Shown piece by piece: positions 25,574-34,807 of a DNA stretch of 64,000 nucleotides. The notes beneath the pieces are model-generated. The model did no database searches and was not told where the DNA came from. It saw only the letters and a list, made by a program, of their open reading frames with translations. Made by a program: the position numbers and the translations under genes. Position 1 is the stretch's first letter. Every line of letters begins with the position of its first letter. The stretch is from a bacterium (GTDB taxonomy: Bacteria > Cyanobacteriota > Vampirovibrionia > Gastranaerophilales > Gastranaerophilaceae). The DNA lies in NCBI GenBank assembly GCA_017652265.1, contig JAGCBH010000015.1:1-64000 (forward strand), given 5' to 3'.

Positions 25574-27552
25574 ATGAGTGATAAGGACTACAAGTACGAT
25601 TTAACATTAGGAAGCATTTCGGGACTTGCCGGCAGAAATCCTTATTATCAGGATAACAATAAACCGACATTCACACTGTTTACAGGCGGACAGTTTGCTA
25701 AAGAACAATTTAATATCTACAAACTTGGTATAGCCGGAAACGTTCCTTTGGGAGAATCCGGCCGTACAAGATTAACTGCATAGGTAGTATTGGAAACGCC
25801 GTTCAGGGCAGTCTTGAGCTTTCTCATGAAATACCTATTACGGGTAATTTGTCATTTGTCGGCAGTGCAGGAACAGAAGGTGCATTTTCTTTCACTGACA
25901 GATTTCAGTACCAAAACGAATTTGAATCGGGAGAACAACGTAAATACCACAGTTTATCAGGTAATTTTAATGATGATGCATCTGTAATATCATCGGAAAC
26001 AGTAATACCATACAACTTGGACATCACATATGAAGGACATAAACCATTACATCCTGACTCTATAACAGCGATAACGAAAGATTTTATAAAACTGGATACA
26101 CGAGTAAAAGGCTTCACTAACAGTCAAAATGAGATAACTACGAACAATAACTATCTCAGAGGTTATGCAAGAGGTGAGTTAAAATACGAAAACGGAAACT
26201 TCTTTGCCGGTGCCGGAGTAGAACTCAGAGCCGAATCCAGAGTTGGAGTAAAGAATTCTAATTTTACATTTGATAATTTAAACGTAAGCACCGATAATAC
26301 TTCGGAAGTTGAATACAATTCTTATTACGAACAAGCTGAAGGAGAATATAATCCAAATGCTGCGAATTCAGAATCAATGCATGTTTGGACACTTATGCAT
26401 CGCTATATAGACTACAACAATACAGTAGATTTAAATAATGTAAGTTTCAAAGGTGCACAAGACACCGAAATTGGACTGGGAAAAACAACGTTATCAGTAT
26501 TACCTACTCTCAGAGTCGGATACAGAAATGATCATTTTCAGGCGACTGCCGGAACTGATTTCCAAAGTTTCAGAGTAAATTTTGGGGCAAATTTTGAAGA
26601 ACCGCTGACAACATCACGAGGTCCGCATAAATTACACAGACAAATGTCAAACCCGTATGATTCACACATGGATGTATCACTCACAGCACTGACGAAAGGC
26701 GGTATAAATGCCGCAATGGTCGCAATAGGCGGACACGTTGCATTTGACGACAACGGAACGGGTATGGATGCTGAAATAGGTATCGGAAATGCTGTCAGGG
26801 GCAGTCTGGGCTTTAATAAAGAATTTGGAATAAACAACAATCTTGCCGCCACTGCAGGATTTGGGGTTGAGGGAGCCGTATCGCTTACACAAAAAGATGA
26901 ATACGTGAGCAGTTTGATCGTTGATAAAACATTGTCGGATGAGCAAGAGATTATTGCTTACCTTGAGCCGGGAGGACATCCGCTATACGACTGGGAAATA
27001 CTCAACGATGGACACTACACTTTCAATAGCAATATGAATTCTGAAATAACTAACAGTATAACTATACCTCGACACAACGCATATGCACAAGCACAAGCAG
27101 GTATCAGATATACAAATGACAGAGGGAATCTTAATGTCGGGCTTAACTTAACAGGCGGCATACACATAAAATATGAACCTCAAACAATGATTAGCAACGA
27201 CCTTGAAATGACACACAAAAACTCATATACCGCAGGATTTTTTCAAAGTAGCGGCTACTATATCGAATGGGATGATGTTGTAGAAGGGAATGCAATGCTT
27301 GAGATGACAGGAAATATATACAATTCAGAGAACATCACGAGTAAAATTGATTTCAACCAGCAAGTATACATAAAAACCGGTTTTAAACCTACAATCATCC
27401 CTTATACAGGTTTTGGTTTAAGCGGAAACTACACTATTCCGGGTACAAGCGCGGGAATAGGCGGGCAAGTCGGTGCAAATGTTGAATTTGCCAAAGACAA
27501 TATAAATATTCCTGCATATGGACTTGTCAAACTGACATTAAAGGTTAAATAA
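25574..27552 (+). pseudogene. Frameshifted gene for a beta-rich, barrel-like protein
   Basis: Two overlapping reading stretches make one protein of about 659 residues if a single base is restored. The first (25574-25783) ends ...GRTRLTA and a TAG stop. The second frame continues through the same point as IGSIGNAVQGSLELSHEIPI and runs to 27552. Adding one A at 25780 (GCATAG to GCAATAG) joins them. The whole is rich in short alternating strands ('GYARGELKYENGNFFAGAG', 'TAGFGVEGAVSL') like an outer-membrane barrel, but has no signal peptide. AGGAATAGGAA precedes the ATG. It may be a true inactivation, a phase-variable state or an assembly error; the long intact remainder favours a recent event or error. 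Confidence 0.65.
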
Positions 27553-27563
27553 CGCAAAATCAG

Positions 27564-27719
27564 GTAAAAGCAGTTCTCCGCCACCTCCGCTTCGCTAAAC
27601 CGCGAACCGTACGTTTACCTCTCAAAAACAATTATCAATTGTTTTCTCGGCAGAGTGCTGTCTAATATGCCACTCAAAACTTTTGCTCACGTACCTTATC
27701 GCAAAAGTTTCTCGGACAA
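27564..27719 (+). repeat. Dispersed structured intergenic repeat, copy 1
   Basis: About 155 bases sharing long near-identical blocks with 34125-34316, including GCCACCTCCGCTTCGC, GCGAACCGTACGTTTACC, an AAAACAATT/AATTGTTTT hairpin, CTCGGCAGAGTGCTGTCTAA and an AACTTTTGC/GCAAAAGTT hairpin. No open reading frame. It lies between the frameshifted gene and the tmRNA promoter. Confidence 0.85.
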
Positions 27720-27723
27720 TATA

Positions 27724-27751
27724 TTGAAATTCTTTCCCGTTGAGTTATAAT
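27724..27751 (+). promoter_or_regulatory. Promoter of tmRNA
   Basis: TTGAAA and TATAAT with a 16-base spacer, ending 27 bases before the mature tmRNA 5' end. Confidence 0.7.
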
Positions 27752-27778
27752 GAGGAAAGCACATTCAAAATTTAATAT

Positions 27779-28172
27779 GGGGATGTTCCGGTTTTGACAG
27801 AAAGCATGATTGGAACAGGTTGCGGGTACGGGTGCTGTTCCCGTTCAAAACAAGCAATTCAATAAGTGCAAATAACACTGTTGACGCCAGAGCTGCATTT
27901 GCTAGAAATGCATACGCAGTAGCTGCCTAAGCGCAGTTGGCCTCTTATATTTCCCAGCTTGCCGGAGGTATAGGACAATTATGCAAGACGCAGTGCATTT
28001 ATGACGGTAGATGCATCAAGATTTCCGTTGAAAGTTAGCCATACTGCAACAATGGCTTTGGAATACAGATGGTAGCGATTTTTCCGATGTATTTTGAGAT
28101 TAATTAAAATCTACACTCGTAGAGATTTGTTCAGATCCTTTTTGGACGTGGGTTCGACTCCCACCATCTCCA
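27779..28172 (+). ncRNA. ssrA: Transfer-messenger RNA
   Basis: The 5' end GGGGATG pairs with CATCTCC at the 3' end (28165-28171), followed by discriminator A; CCA is not encoded. The conserved early segment TTCCGGTTTTGACAG and the T-arm GGGTTCGACTCCC identify tmRNA. The tag frame resumes at GCA (27868) and reads ANNTVDARAAF...YAVAA before TAA at 27928-27930, giving 20 residues with the hydrophobic C-terminal degron and the ANN start found in cyanobacterial tags. It rescues ribosomes stalled on broken mRNAs and marks their products for proteolysis. About 394 bases, one-piece form. Confidence 0.95.
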
Positions 28173-28344
28173 AAAAGGAGAGGTGATTCCTCTCTTTTTT
28201 GGAGATAAGAGGACAAAAGAGCCCTGTTTGGGGTTCGAGCGCGAGGTGGCAGAGGCTGGAGTATTTTGCGAAAAACGAAGTTTTACAGCAAAATACGGAA
28301 TTGCCGTTTATCGCCACCGAGCAAGACACTCCCACCATCTCCAA
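28157..28344 (+). repeat. Duplicated tmRNA 3' end flanking a structured element
   Basis: The 17 bases ACTCCCACCATCTCCAA occur at 28157-28173 (end of tmRNA) and again at 28328-28344. Between them lie a long terminator-like hairpin, a GTATTTTGC/GCAAAATAC hairpin nested in GGTGGC/GCCACC, and the tail CAAGAC directly before the second copy. The internal blocks GTTCGAGCG and GCAGAG also occur in the element after tRNA-Arg. No coding capacity. It looks like a small insertion that rebuilt the RNA 3' end. Confidence 0.75.
28168..28204 (+). terminator. tmRNA terminator with 16-bp stem
   Basis: CTCCAAAAAGGAGAGG and CCTCTCTTTTTTGGAG pair around the loop TGATT. The left arm begins inside the tmRNA acceptor strand. 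The U run is part of the right arm. Confidence 0.8.
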
Positions 28345-28376
28345 TAAAATGAGGCCTTGAGCCTCTTTTTTATTGG
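28341..28376 (+). terminator. Second terminator-like hairpin after the tmRNA 3'-end copy
   Basis: CCAATAAAATGAGGC pairs with GCCTCTTTTTTATTGG (one bulge) around CTTGA. It has the same design as the first hairpin but a different sequence, and begins at the same point of the duplicated RNA end. Confidence 0.7.
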
Positions 28377-28519
28377 CAATAAAAGGCCAAAAGAACGCTT
28401 AATGCGAAAAAGCGGATTTGCGTACGGACATTAAAAATTCAAATATAAAATTGTTAACTTACTGGATTTTATTAAAAAATTATGATAATATAGAGATGGT
28501 TTCAGGGAGACTTTAAATT

Positions 28520-29338
28520 TTGGTAAAAGCACAAACAGATTTTAACGACTATAAAAACAAAACCTTTGAAGAACTTGACAGGGAAGTTGAACAGGCCGTC
28601 AGAGAAGACAGAAACCGTAAAATTGTAAAGATTGTAATTTGTTGCTTAGTCATATTTTTCATATTTCCTGACGCATTTTTATACTGGTTCAGATTCGCCA
28701 CTCCGCATTTTCCCAAGTATAAAACGGATGAAATAATAGAGGTTGATAAAGATCCGGTACAAGTTGACCTGCCGGATAGTGAAGATAAATACATAAAATA
28801 TTACACACTTGAAAAAAAAGGGTCCTACAAATTAAAGAAGCTTGCGGAGTACTCTATTTCGGGAAAAGTTGTTGCAAAAAACTTCTTTTTCTGGGGAAAT
28901 TATTTACCAAAAGGGAAGAGAGCTTTTCAGTCGGTTGCTTTATTTGATATAGGGCTTGTATGGGGAAAAATGGCTGATAACGACATTTTGAACAATTACA
29001 AATTCATAAGTGCAAAAAGTGCCGTTGCAAGAACACTTTACCCAAGATTAAAATACGGCACACAAAAATCGCCTTTAACCTGGGATGAAGCACAGTCAAA
29101 GTTCTCTCATACCCATGTAATCCCTGCGACTCCGTCAGTTATGTATGCCCTGTTAAACACAGGCAAAAATCAACCCGTTAAAATGGAAGGCTACCTGGTA
29201 GATGTTTATGATGACGGAAAAGTAGTTGCACAAACGAGTTTGTCAAGAATTGATACCAATAAAACCGCACGAGGGGGCGGAGCATGCGAAATCATGTATG
29301 TTGAAAAAGTGCAGCTAAAAAATAAGGTATACGAATAA
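28520..29338 (+). CDS. Membrane-anchored protein of a widespread uncharacterised family
   Basis: 272 residues starting with TTG (AGGGAG ten bases upstream; no closer ATG). A charged N-terminal helix (1-35), one membrane helix (~37-58, IVKIVICCLVIFFIFPDAFLYW), then a soluble domain. The core phrases 'LAEYSISGKVVAKNFFFWGN', DIGLVWGKMAD, SHTHVIPA and GYLVDV recall a conserved hypothetical family of periplasmic or plasmid-linked proteins in Proteobacteria (typically YSI-RVLS...P.DLALGWGPM.D...N.HLIPA). The domain probably faces the periplasm. Activity unknown. Confidence 0.65.
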   Translation: MVKAQTDFNDYKNKTFEELDREVEQAVREDRNRKIVKIVICCLVIFFIFPDAFLYWFRFATPHFPKYKTDEIIEVDKDPVQVDLPDSEDKYIKYYTLEKKGSYKLKKLAEYSISGKVVAKNFFFWGNYLPKGKRAFQSVALFDIGLVWGKMADNDILNNYKFISAKSAVARTLYPRLKYGTQKSPLTWDEAQSKFSHTHVIPATPSVMYALLNTGKNQPVKMEGYLVDVYDDGKVVAQTSLSRIDTNKTARGGGACEIMYVEKVQLKNKVYE

Positions 29339-29379
29339 AAACCCGTATACCTCAAGTGTATTGAAATAAATATTTTATT

Positions 29380-29727
29380 CTAAATAAATTCGTATATTGA
29401 CGGCAATTTCATTTCTTTATTTCCGGCCATTGCAAGTATGTTAATAATAACGAATACAACATTTAATATAATAAGTATCGGTCCGACAATAAAGCTCAAA
29501 AGCAAGCCTATAACAGGAATTATAAATGCTAAAGCTATCAGAAACAGCAAAAGTTCAAAATTAAAAAATGCTTTTGCCAATGCATGAGTACATCCGCTTA
29601 CCCTATCTTTACCAAAAATTACTACCAACAATGATGGAATGAAACTTAAAAATATTGAACAAATGACCATTCCAAGAGCGATGAGTTTGTCAGTATCATC
29701 TTTGAATGCAGGTGAAATTGTTTTCAT
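29380..29727 (-). CDS. Small four-helix membrane protein, DUF4870/Tic20-like
   Basis: 115 residues from the ATG at 29727, which has AAGGAGG five bases upstream; an in-frame ATG 11 codons earlier lacks one. Three to four hydrophobic helices (near 12-35, 55-72 and 72-100), with a short C-terminal polar tail. The pattern resembles the DUF4870/Tic20 group of small membrane proteins. Function unknown. Confidence 0.6.
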   Translation of the reverse strand: MKTISPAFKDDTDKLIALGMVICSIFLSFIPSLLVVIFGKDRVSGCTHALAKAFFNFELLLFLIALAFIIPVIGLLLSFIVGPILIILNVVFVIINILAMAGNKEMKLPSIYEFI

Positions 29728-29822
29728 AAAATCCTCCTTTTTATCAGAACAATGATACATATTTTTAAAATTTTGTCAAATTTTAATTATGACTTTATAA
29801 TAATGTATATTCGGGGGAAATT

Positions 29823-30740
29823 ATGTCAAAAGTGAAAAATATTGATAAAAGAAAAAAATTCGTTGCTGGCTTGTCTATACTGTCAAATGTTACGCTTACC
29901 GCTTTGAAAATACTTGCCGGTATAATTTCCGGAAGTATGAGTGTAATATCGGAAGCTATTCATTCTTTAAGCGACTGTCTTGCATCGGTTTTGACGTTCT
30001 TTTCCGTAATTAAATCCTCTCAACCCGCAGATGAAGACCACCCGTACGGGCATGGTAAATACGAAGACATGGCTGGATTTATTGAAGGCTTATTAATAAT
30101 TTTCGCAGCTCTTTTCATATTCTACAAATCGTTTCAGAAACTTATTTTCGGTTTTTCGTATAGCGCCGAAAACAACCTTGGCATAATTGTCATGGCTTTG
30201 GCGGTTGTGATGAACTCTGTAGTAAGTTATCTTTTGTTTAAAGTCGCAAAAGAGTCCAATTCCGTATCGTTATACGCAGACGGAGAACATTTGAGAACGG
30301 ACATATACTCATCTTTGGGCGTTCTTGCAGCACTGGTTCTTATCAAAATAACAGGTTATACAATTTTAGACCCCGTAATAGCAATAATGATAGCCGGATT
30401 CATATATAAAGCAGGCTACGCAATTTCAAAAAAATCCTTCACAAAGCTCTTGGATCACTCCTTACCTGAAAATGAAATGTCAGCAATAAAAGATATCCTC
30501 AAAGAATTTTCCGATGAAGTATCTCTGAAGCAAAACGGAATAAAAGCAAGGCAAATCGGTCCTACAATGGACATTGACTTAATTTTACAATTCCCTTGTG
30601 ATACCTCAATATGCGAATGCCACAAAATATGCGACAAAATTGAAAAACGCATTCAGAAGCTATATTCGCGCTGCTCAATATCAATACATTCAGAGCCGAT
30701 ATGCTACTCAAAAAATTGTCAAAAAAACTGCACAAAATAA
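29823..30740 (+). CDS. Cation diffusion facilitator family efflux pump
   Basis: 305 residues, a complete CDF transporter: six membrane helices in the first ~200 residues, metal site residues H-x3-D in helix II (EAIHSLSDC) and H-x3-D in helix V (GEHLRTDIYSSLG), plus the conserved DEDHPYGHGKYE between helices II and III. A cytoplasmic C-terminal domain ends in a Cys-rich tail (CYSKNCQKNC), which is unusual and may bind metal. It exports Zn, Fe, Mn or Co in exchange for protons; the motif set does not settle which. Good ribosome site (GGGGGAA). Stands alone. Confidence 0.85.
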   Translation: MSKVKNIDKRKKFVAGLSILSNVTLTALKILAGIISGSMSVISEAIHSLSDCLASVLTFFSVIKSSQPADEDHPYGHGKYEDMAGFIEGLLIIFAALFIFYKSFQKLIFGFSYSAENNLGIIVMALAVVMNSVVSYLLFKVAKESNSVSLYADGEHLRTDIYSSLGVLAALVLIKITGYTILDPVIAIMIAGFIYKAGYAISKKSFTKLLDHSLPENEMSAIKDILKEFSDEVSLKQNGIKARQIGPTMDIDLILQFPCDTSICECHKICDKIEKRIQKLYSRCSISIHSEPICYSKNCQKNCTK

Positions 30741-30840
30741 CCATTTTAAAAGTAGTATAAAAACCTTAATTTTGTTGACACCTTTTCAACAATTTGATAA
30801 ACTTATGCATATAATTATCGGAAGAAAGAAGAGGTAGCAA

Positions 30841-33057
30841 ATGGCAGGAAATAATTTTCTTAAAAACTTTGTGATTGCAGCGTCTATGCTGAGTCTTACA
30901 CTGATACCGGCATATACACAGGCTTACGGAGCAGAAACAACTCCGGCAGCAGTGCAAAATTCATATATGACAAAAGAACAATTTACCGAATACAATCTGT
31001 GGACAAACTACATAAACGATTATCCTAATGATGCTTTCGGTTATTTTAACAGAGCAAACATACAGTATTCGGCACAAGATTATAAACGTGCAATCGCAGA
31101 TTACGATAAGGCTATCAACCTTGACGGAAACAATGCCGATATATTCCTGAAAAGAGGAAACTGCCATTTTGTACTAAAAGAAAATTCTCAGGCTTTGCTT
31201 GATTATACAAGCGCAGCAAGGATTAATCCGAAGATGGGTGAAGCATATTTCAACATCGGAAGAGTTTATTATGAACAAAACGATTTTGAAAAGGCCGCAG
31301 CATTTATGAGAAAAGGCGTAGCATACACAGATGATCGTCAGGATTATTTCTACGAACTTGGAAGAGCGGAATACAAAACTGGTAAATTTGATGAAGCGTA
31401 CAACGATTTTACAGCTGCTCTTTCATTTGACCCGAATAATACCGATGCATTATTTGCACGAGGTTTGACTGCAATGAACATGAAAAATTATGATACAGCA
31501 ATTCAAAATTTCAACAAGGTTGCAGAGCTTAACCCAAGTTATCCGAATCTTCAGAGTTTTAGAGGAATGGCTCTTTATCAAGCCGGAGATTTTAAAAATG
31601 CAATACCTGTTCTTAACGATGCCATTACAGAAAATCCGAAAGACGGCATGCTTTACAACATAAGAGGTAATGCAAAAGAATTGACAGGTGATAAATCCGG
31701 TGCAAAAAAAGATTATAAAACCGCAAAAAGTCTTGGTGCAAACCTTAATGAATTGACTACCAACGCGAAAAAAGCCGTAGTGGAACCTGTAACAGCGGCT
31801 GCAAAAACAGCTGACAGTGTTGTTTTAACAACAGAAGAACCTAATGCAAGTAAAATTGTTGATACAGGCTTTGTATTTGTTGACAGACCTATTACTCCTA
31901 AAGAAAGAAAAATTCTTGATGAAGCAATAAGAGATCGTCTTATACACGAAAAACTGGCGGCAGGAGATATTTATGGCGCACTTGCACTTTTGGAAAAACG
32001 TGCTGAAGCAGAACCGAAAAATCCTGAAAATTACCTGAAGCTTGCAAAAACAAAGGTAGATTTGAACACCTACAAAGGGGTTATCTCAGATGCCGAAACC
32101 GCAATAATGAACGGTTCAAGAGATCCTGAAGCATACTATCTTGAAGGTCTTGCTTATAGCAAAAACGGCAATAACGTATATGCATACAGAAACTTTGCTA
32201 TGTGTTACAGTGCCGACAATAAAAATCCTGACTACATATATCATCTGGCTGAAGCCGCATTTAATATCGGACGTTATCATGAAGCCTATGACCTTGCAAC
32301 AACACTTCTAGATACAGAAACGGAAAAAAATAAATATCCTGAAGCAAGATTATTAGTTGCAAAAACCGAATACAAATTGGGTAAATATTTCTCTGCCGTT
32401 GATGACTGTAACAAATATGCAAAAAATAACAAAAAATCATCTGAAGCATATCTATATAGTGCATTTTCAAAAGAGGCTCTTGAAAAATACAATGAAGCAA
32501 TTAAAGATTATAAAAAAGCAATTAAAAGAGACCGCTCAAATCCTGAATTGCACAAGTATCGCGGAGATCTTAATCTTGCTATGGGTCATAAATTTAAAGC
32601 TCTCCACGATTATGAAAAAATTGTTCGTATAAAAGGTAAAAACGCAAGTTCATACGACCGCTTGCGTGTAGCAAAATTAAAAGAATTTACAGGCAGCTAT
32701 GCAGATGCAATTGCATGCTATTCAAAATTTATTAAAGATGACAGCCTGAATGATGAAGCATACAAAGCAAGAGCTCACGCATACGCTAAAAAGGGTGATG
32801 TTTATAACGCAATAGCAGATTATTCAACAACACTCAGACTTAATCCGTACCAAACTTCCGTATACAAAGAACGAGGTATATTGCTTGTACAAATCAGATC
32901 ATACCGCAGAGGTATTGAAGATTTAAACAAAGCCATTGCTATTGAACCTAAAAACGGACAGTTATATTATTACCGAGGACTTGCAAATAAAGCTCTTGGC
33001 AGGGCGGATGCGGCAACTGCAGATTATGCAAAAGCCAAAGAATTTGAAGCGCTGTAA
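30841..33057 (+). CDS. Secreted tetratricopeptide-repeat protein
   Basis: 738 residues with a signal peptide (1-~31, ending YTQAYGAE). About six TPR units fill residues ~45-300 ('AFGYFNRANIQYSAQDYKRA' and onward). After a linker (~300-360), a second array of about ten units fills ~370-735, each with the usual W/Y-A-G-Y-A-P spacing. TPR arrays are protein-binding scaffolds; a periplasmic or surface complex is implied. AGAGG lies six bases before the ATG. A terminator follows directly, so the gene is monocistronic. Confidence 0.85.
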   Translation: MAGNNFLKNFVIAASMLSLTLIPAYTQAYGAETTPAAVQNSYMTKEQFTEYNLWTNYINDYPNDAFGYFNRANIQYSAQDYKRAIADYDKAINLDGNNADIFLKRGNCHFVLKENSQALLDYTSAARINPKMGEAYFNIGRVYYEQNDFEKAAAFMRKGVAYTDDRQDYFYELGRAEYKTGKFDEAYNDFTAALSFDPNNTDALFARGLTAMNMKNYDTAIQNFNKVAELNPSYPNLQSFRGMALYQAGDFKNAIPVLNDAITENPKDGMLYNIRGNAKELTGDKSGAKKDYKTAKSLGANLNELTTNAKKAVVEPVTAAAKTADSVVLTTEEPNASKIVDTGFVFVDRPITPKERKILDEAIRDRLIHEKLAAGDIYGALALLEKRAEAEPKNPENYLKLAKTKVDLNTYKGVISDAETAIMNGSRDPEAYYLEGLAYSKNGNNVYAYRNFAMCYSADNKNPDYIYHLAEAAFNIGRYHEAYDLATTLLDTETEKNKYPEARLLVAKTEYKLGKYFSAVDDCNKYAKNNKKSSEAYLYSAFSKEALEKYNEAIKDYKKAIKRDRSNPELHKYRGDLNLAMGHKFKALHDYEKIVRIKGKNASSYDRLRVAKLKEFTGSYADAIACYSKFIKDDSLNDEAYKARAHAYAKKGDVYNAIADYSTTLRLNPYQTSVYKERGILLVQIRSYRRGIEDLNKAIAIEPKNGQLYYYRGLANKALGRADAATADYAKAKEFEAL

Positions 33058-33077
33058 AATATAAATTAATAAAATAC

Positions 33078-33109
33078 AAAAAATCCCGTTAATACAGACG
33101 GGATTTTTT
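33078..33109. terminator. Bidirectional terminator
   Basis: AAAAAATCCCGT and ACGGGATTTTTT form a 12-bp stem with an 8-base loop, between the TPR gene and the convergent secreted-protein gene. Confidence 0.85.
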
Positions 33110-33135
33110 ATTATCAATACTCATGCTTCGTTATG

Positions 33136-33552
33136 TTATTTTGTTATAATTTGGCAAACCTCCGGATCCTGTAAATATTTTGCCCATGCTTCATATACTT
33201 TTGTGTTTTGTATCCGATCAAAATCGTTCATATCAAAATTCTCATTTGCCGGATTACTATCAAATTCCTCCATAACCTTTGCAAGCGATGCCCGCTGAGT
33301 TTTGTCAAATTTACAATTTACCATGTAAACAGAATCTTGCGAAAAAACAGTTTCTTTGTATTTACAAAGTCCGCCGTCAAGCCCTAGAATTTGACGGGTT
33401 GTAGTCAAATTAACAGATGGAAGCGATACAGTTTGCGAACTGTAAAATTCACTGCAATTTTTAAGACATTCCGCAAAGGAATTTGTCCCTGCTGCAATAC
33501 ACGCAGAACCTATAAAAACAGTACATAACATTGAAATAATAAGTTTATTCAT
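33136..33552 (-). CDS. Small secreted Cys-containing protein
   Basis: 138 residues with a signal peptide (1-~20, ending CIAAG). The mature part has five Cys (CLKNC, GLCKY, VNCKF, EVCQI), suggesting disulfides after export. AGGAG lies five bases before the ATG. No family recognised. Confidence 0.65.
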   Translation of the reverse strand: MNKLIISMLCTVFIGSACIAAGTNSFAECLKNCSEFYSSQTVSLPSVNLTTTRQILGLDGGLCKYKETVFSQDSVYMVNCKFDKTQRASLAKVMEEFDSNPANENFDMNDFDRIQNTKVYEAWAKYLQDPEVCQIITK

Positions 33553-33671
33553 ATGAACTCCTATTCTTGTAACATTTTGTTTACAAATTGAAACAAACGC
33601 TAAAGTTTAAAAAAAAACTTCCGATATATATTGTACCACATAATTTACTAAATTATAAATGGAGATATGAT

Positions 33672-34040
33672 ATGAACAAAATTTACCCTCAATGTGAAGA
33701 TGTTTTGGAAGTACAGGAAGAAGAAGCGCTATTCCTCAAAAACCTGAAAAAGGTAAAAATTAAAAAGATTGAAAACAGAGAGCCTGAGCTTAAAGCGGTT
33801 ACTCCTGTAAAAGAGCTCAAAATTGAGAAAGCTCATTTTGAAGATTTTACCAATGTAAATTTGGATGTAGAACAACTTGATTTATCAAACATTTCACTTG
33901 TAGTAACGAAACCTAAGACTATTAAGGAAATACTTGATAACGAAATATCAGGACCGATAGCGGAACTGTTTAACTTTGATCTGGGCGATATCCAAAACGC
34001 TTTTGACAATGTTATATCAATGATTTCAGTAAACAAATAG
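33672..34040 (+). CDS. Small acidic cytoplasmic protein, unknown
   Basis: 122 residues from the ATG at 33672, chosen because GGAGA lies six bases upstream; an open frame runs 28 codons further upstream without a ribosome site. The protein is charged, with Glu/Lys-rich stretches and no membrane or signal segment. Monocistronic, ending at a strong terminator. Confidence 0.6.
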   Translation: MNKIYPQCEDVLEVQEEEALFLKNLKKVKIKKIENREPELKAVTPVKELKIEKAHFEDFTNVNLDVEQLDLSNISLVVTKPKTIKEILDNEISGPIAELFNFDLGDIQNAFDNVISMISVNK

Positions 34041-34086
34041 ATTTAAACACATTCCATACATAAACACTTCCTTTATTACACATTTC

Positions 34087-34122
34087 CTCCGATTGATTAT
34101 ACAACTAATCGGAGTTTTTTTT
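34087..34122 (+). terminator. Rho-independent terminator
   Basis: CTCCGATT and AATCGGAG with a 12-base loop, followed by eight T. Confidence 0.85.
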
Positions 34123-34124
34123 GC

Positions 34125-34316
34125 GTAAAAAAGCAGATCTGCGCCACCTCCGCTTCGCCTGCGTTAGCGGGAGTTACTAACTTGGTAACTCATTCTCCGC
34201 GAACCATACGTTTACCTCTCAAAAACAATTATCAATTGTTTTCTCGGCAGAGTGCTGTCTAATACGCCACACAAAACTTTTGCTTTACTGCCTTATCGCA
34301 AAAGTTTCTCTGACAA
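34125..34316 (+). repeat. Dispersed structured intergenic repeat, copy 2, with nested insertion
   Basis: Matches 27564-27719 over nearly its whole length but carries about 38 extra bases after GCCACCTCCGCTTCGC. The extra piece is itself an inverted repeat (GAGTTAC...GTAACTC). Differences between the copies are few, and the hairpin arms are conserved. No coding potential. It fills most of the gap before the gene ending at 34331. Confidence 0.85.
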
Positions 34317-34330
34317 AAAAAGCGATTTTA

Positions 34331-34807
34331 TTATCTGTAACGGCTTATTTCATTAAAGTAATTTTCTAATGCTACATAGCCTCTGTATATTTCGTTAGAA
34401 AGCCCTGCATAGTGGCTTGCGCATATAAACTTTAATTCTTTTGCCCTGATTTCTATTAAACTGTCAGCATCATCCCTCAGTGATTTAATATCCGACAGTG
34501 ACCATTTCTGCAACAGAGCAAGTTCTTCAATCATTTGTTTAACTGTAGTAAACTCAAGCGTTGCAAAATCATATTTTGCAAGCAGAGCTTTTTCTGTTGC
34601 ACTGATTCTGCCTGAAACCGCCTGAAATCTGAAAACTCTCTTTACAATGATATAATTATTAGCAAGTCTTTTATGAATATACGGAATATTACCGCCTGCA
34701 ACAAGCGCAGAGAAAGACTTAGATGTAAAAATGTCATCCTCTCTTGATAAAAGGCTTCTTGATGTCAAATCAAGCCCTGTCTTATTTTCGGTAATTTCTT
34801 CCATCAT
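34331..34807 (-). CDS. Small helical protein, unknown
   Basis: 158 residues, predominantly helical in the second half ('EKALLAKYDFATLEFTTVKQ' and onward), with no signal or membrane segment. GGGGGAA lies seven bases before the first ATG. No family recognised. Divergent from dnaB. Confidence 0.6.
   Translation of the reverse strand: MMEEITENKTGLDLTSRSLLSREDDIFTSKSFSALVAGGNIPYIHKRLANNYIIVKRVFRFQAVSGRISATEKALLAKYDFATLEFTTVKQMIEELALLQKWSLSDIKSLRDDADSLIEIRAKELKFICASHYAGLSNEIYRGYVALENYFNEISRYR

Noticed and set aside
25778-25784. Programmed ribosomal frameshift in the split beta-rich gene
   Set aside because: No slippery heptamer at the junction; a simple one-base loss explains the data better.
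28111-28344. 77-codon minus-strand frame across the tmRNA end
   Set aside because: It lies over the tmRNA 3' part and its element; no ribosome site; explained by the RNA gene.
30598-30837. 79-codon plus-strand frame overlapping the end of the cation exporter gene
   Set aside because: Most of it lies in another frame of the exporter gene; no ribosome site.
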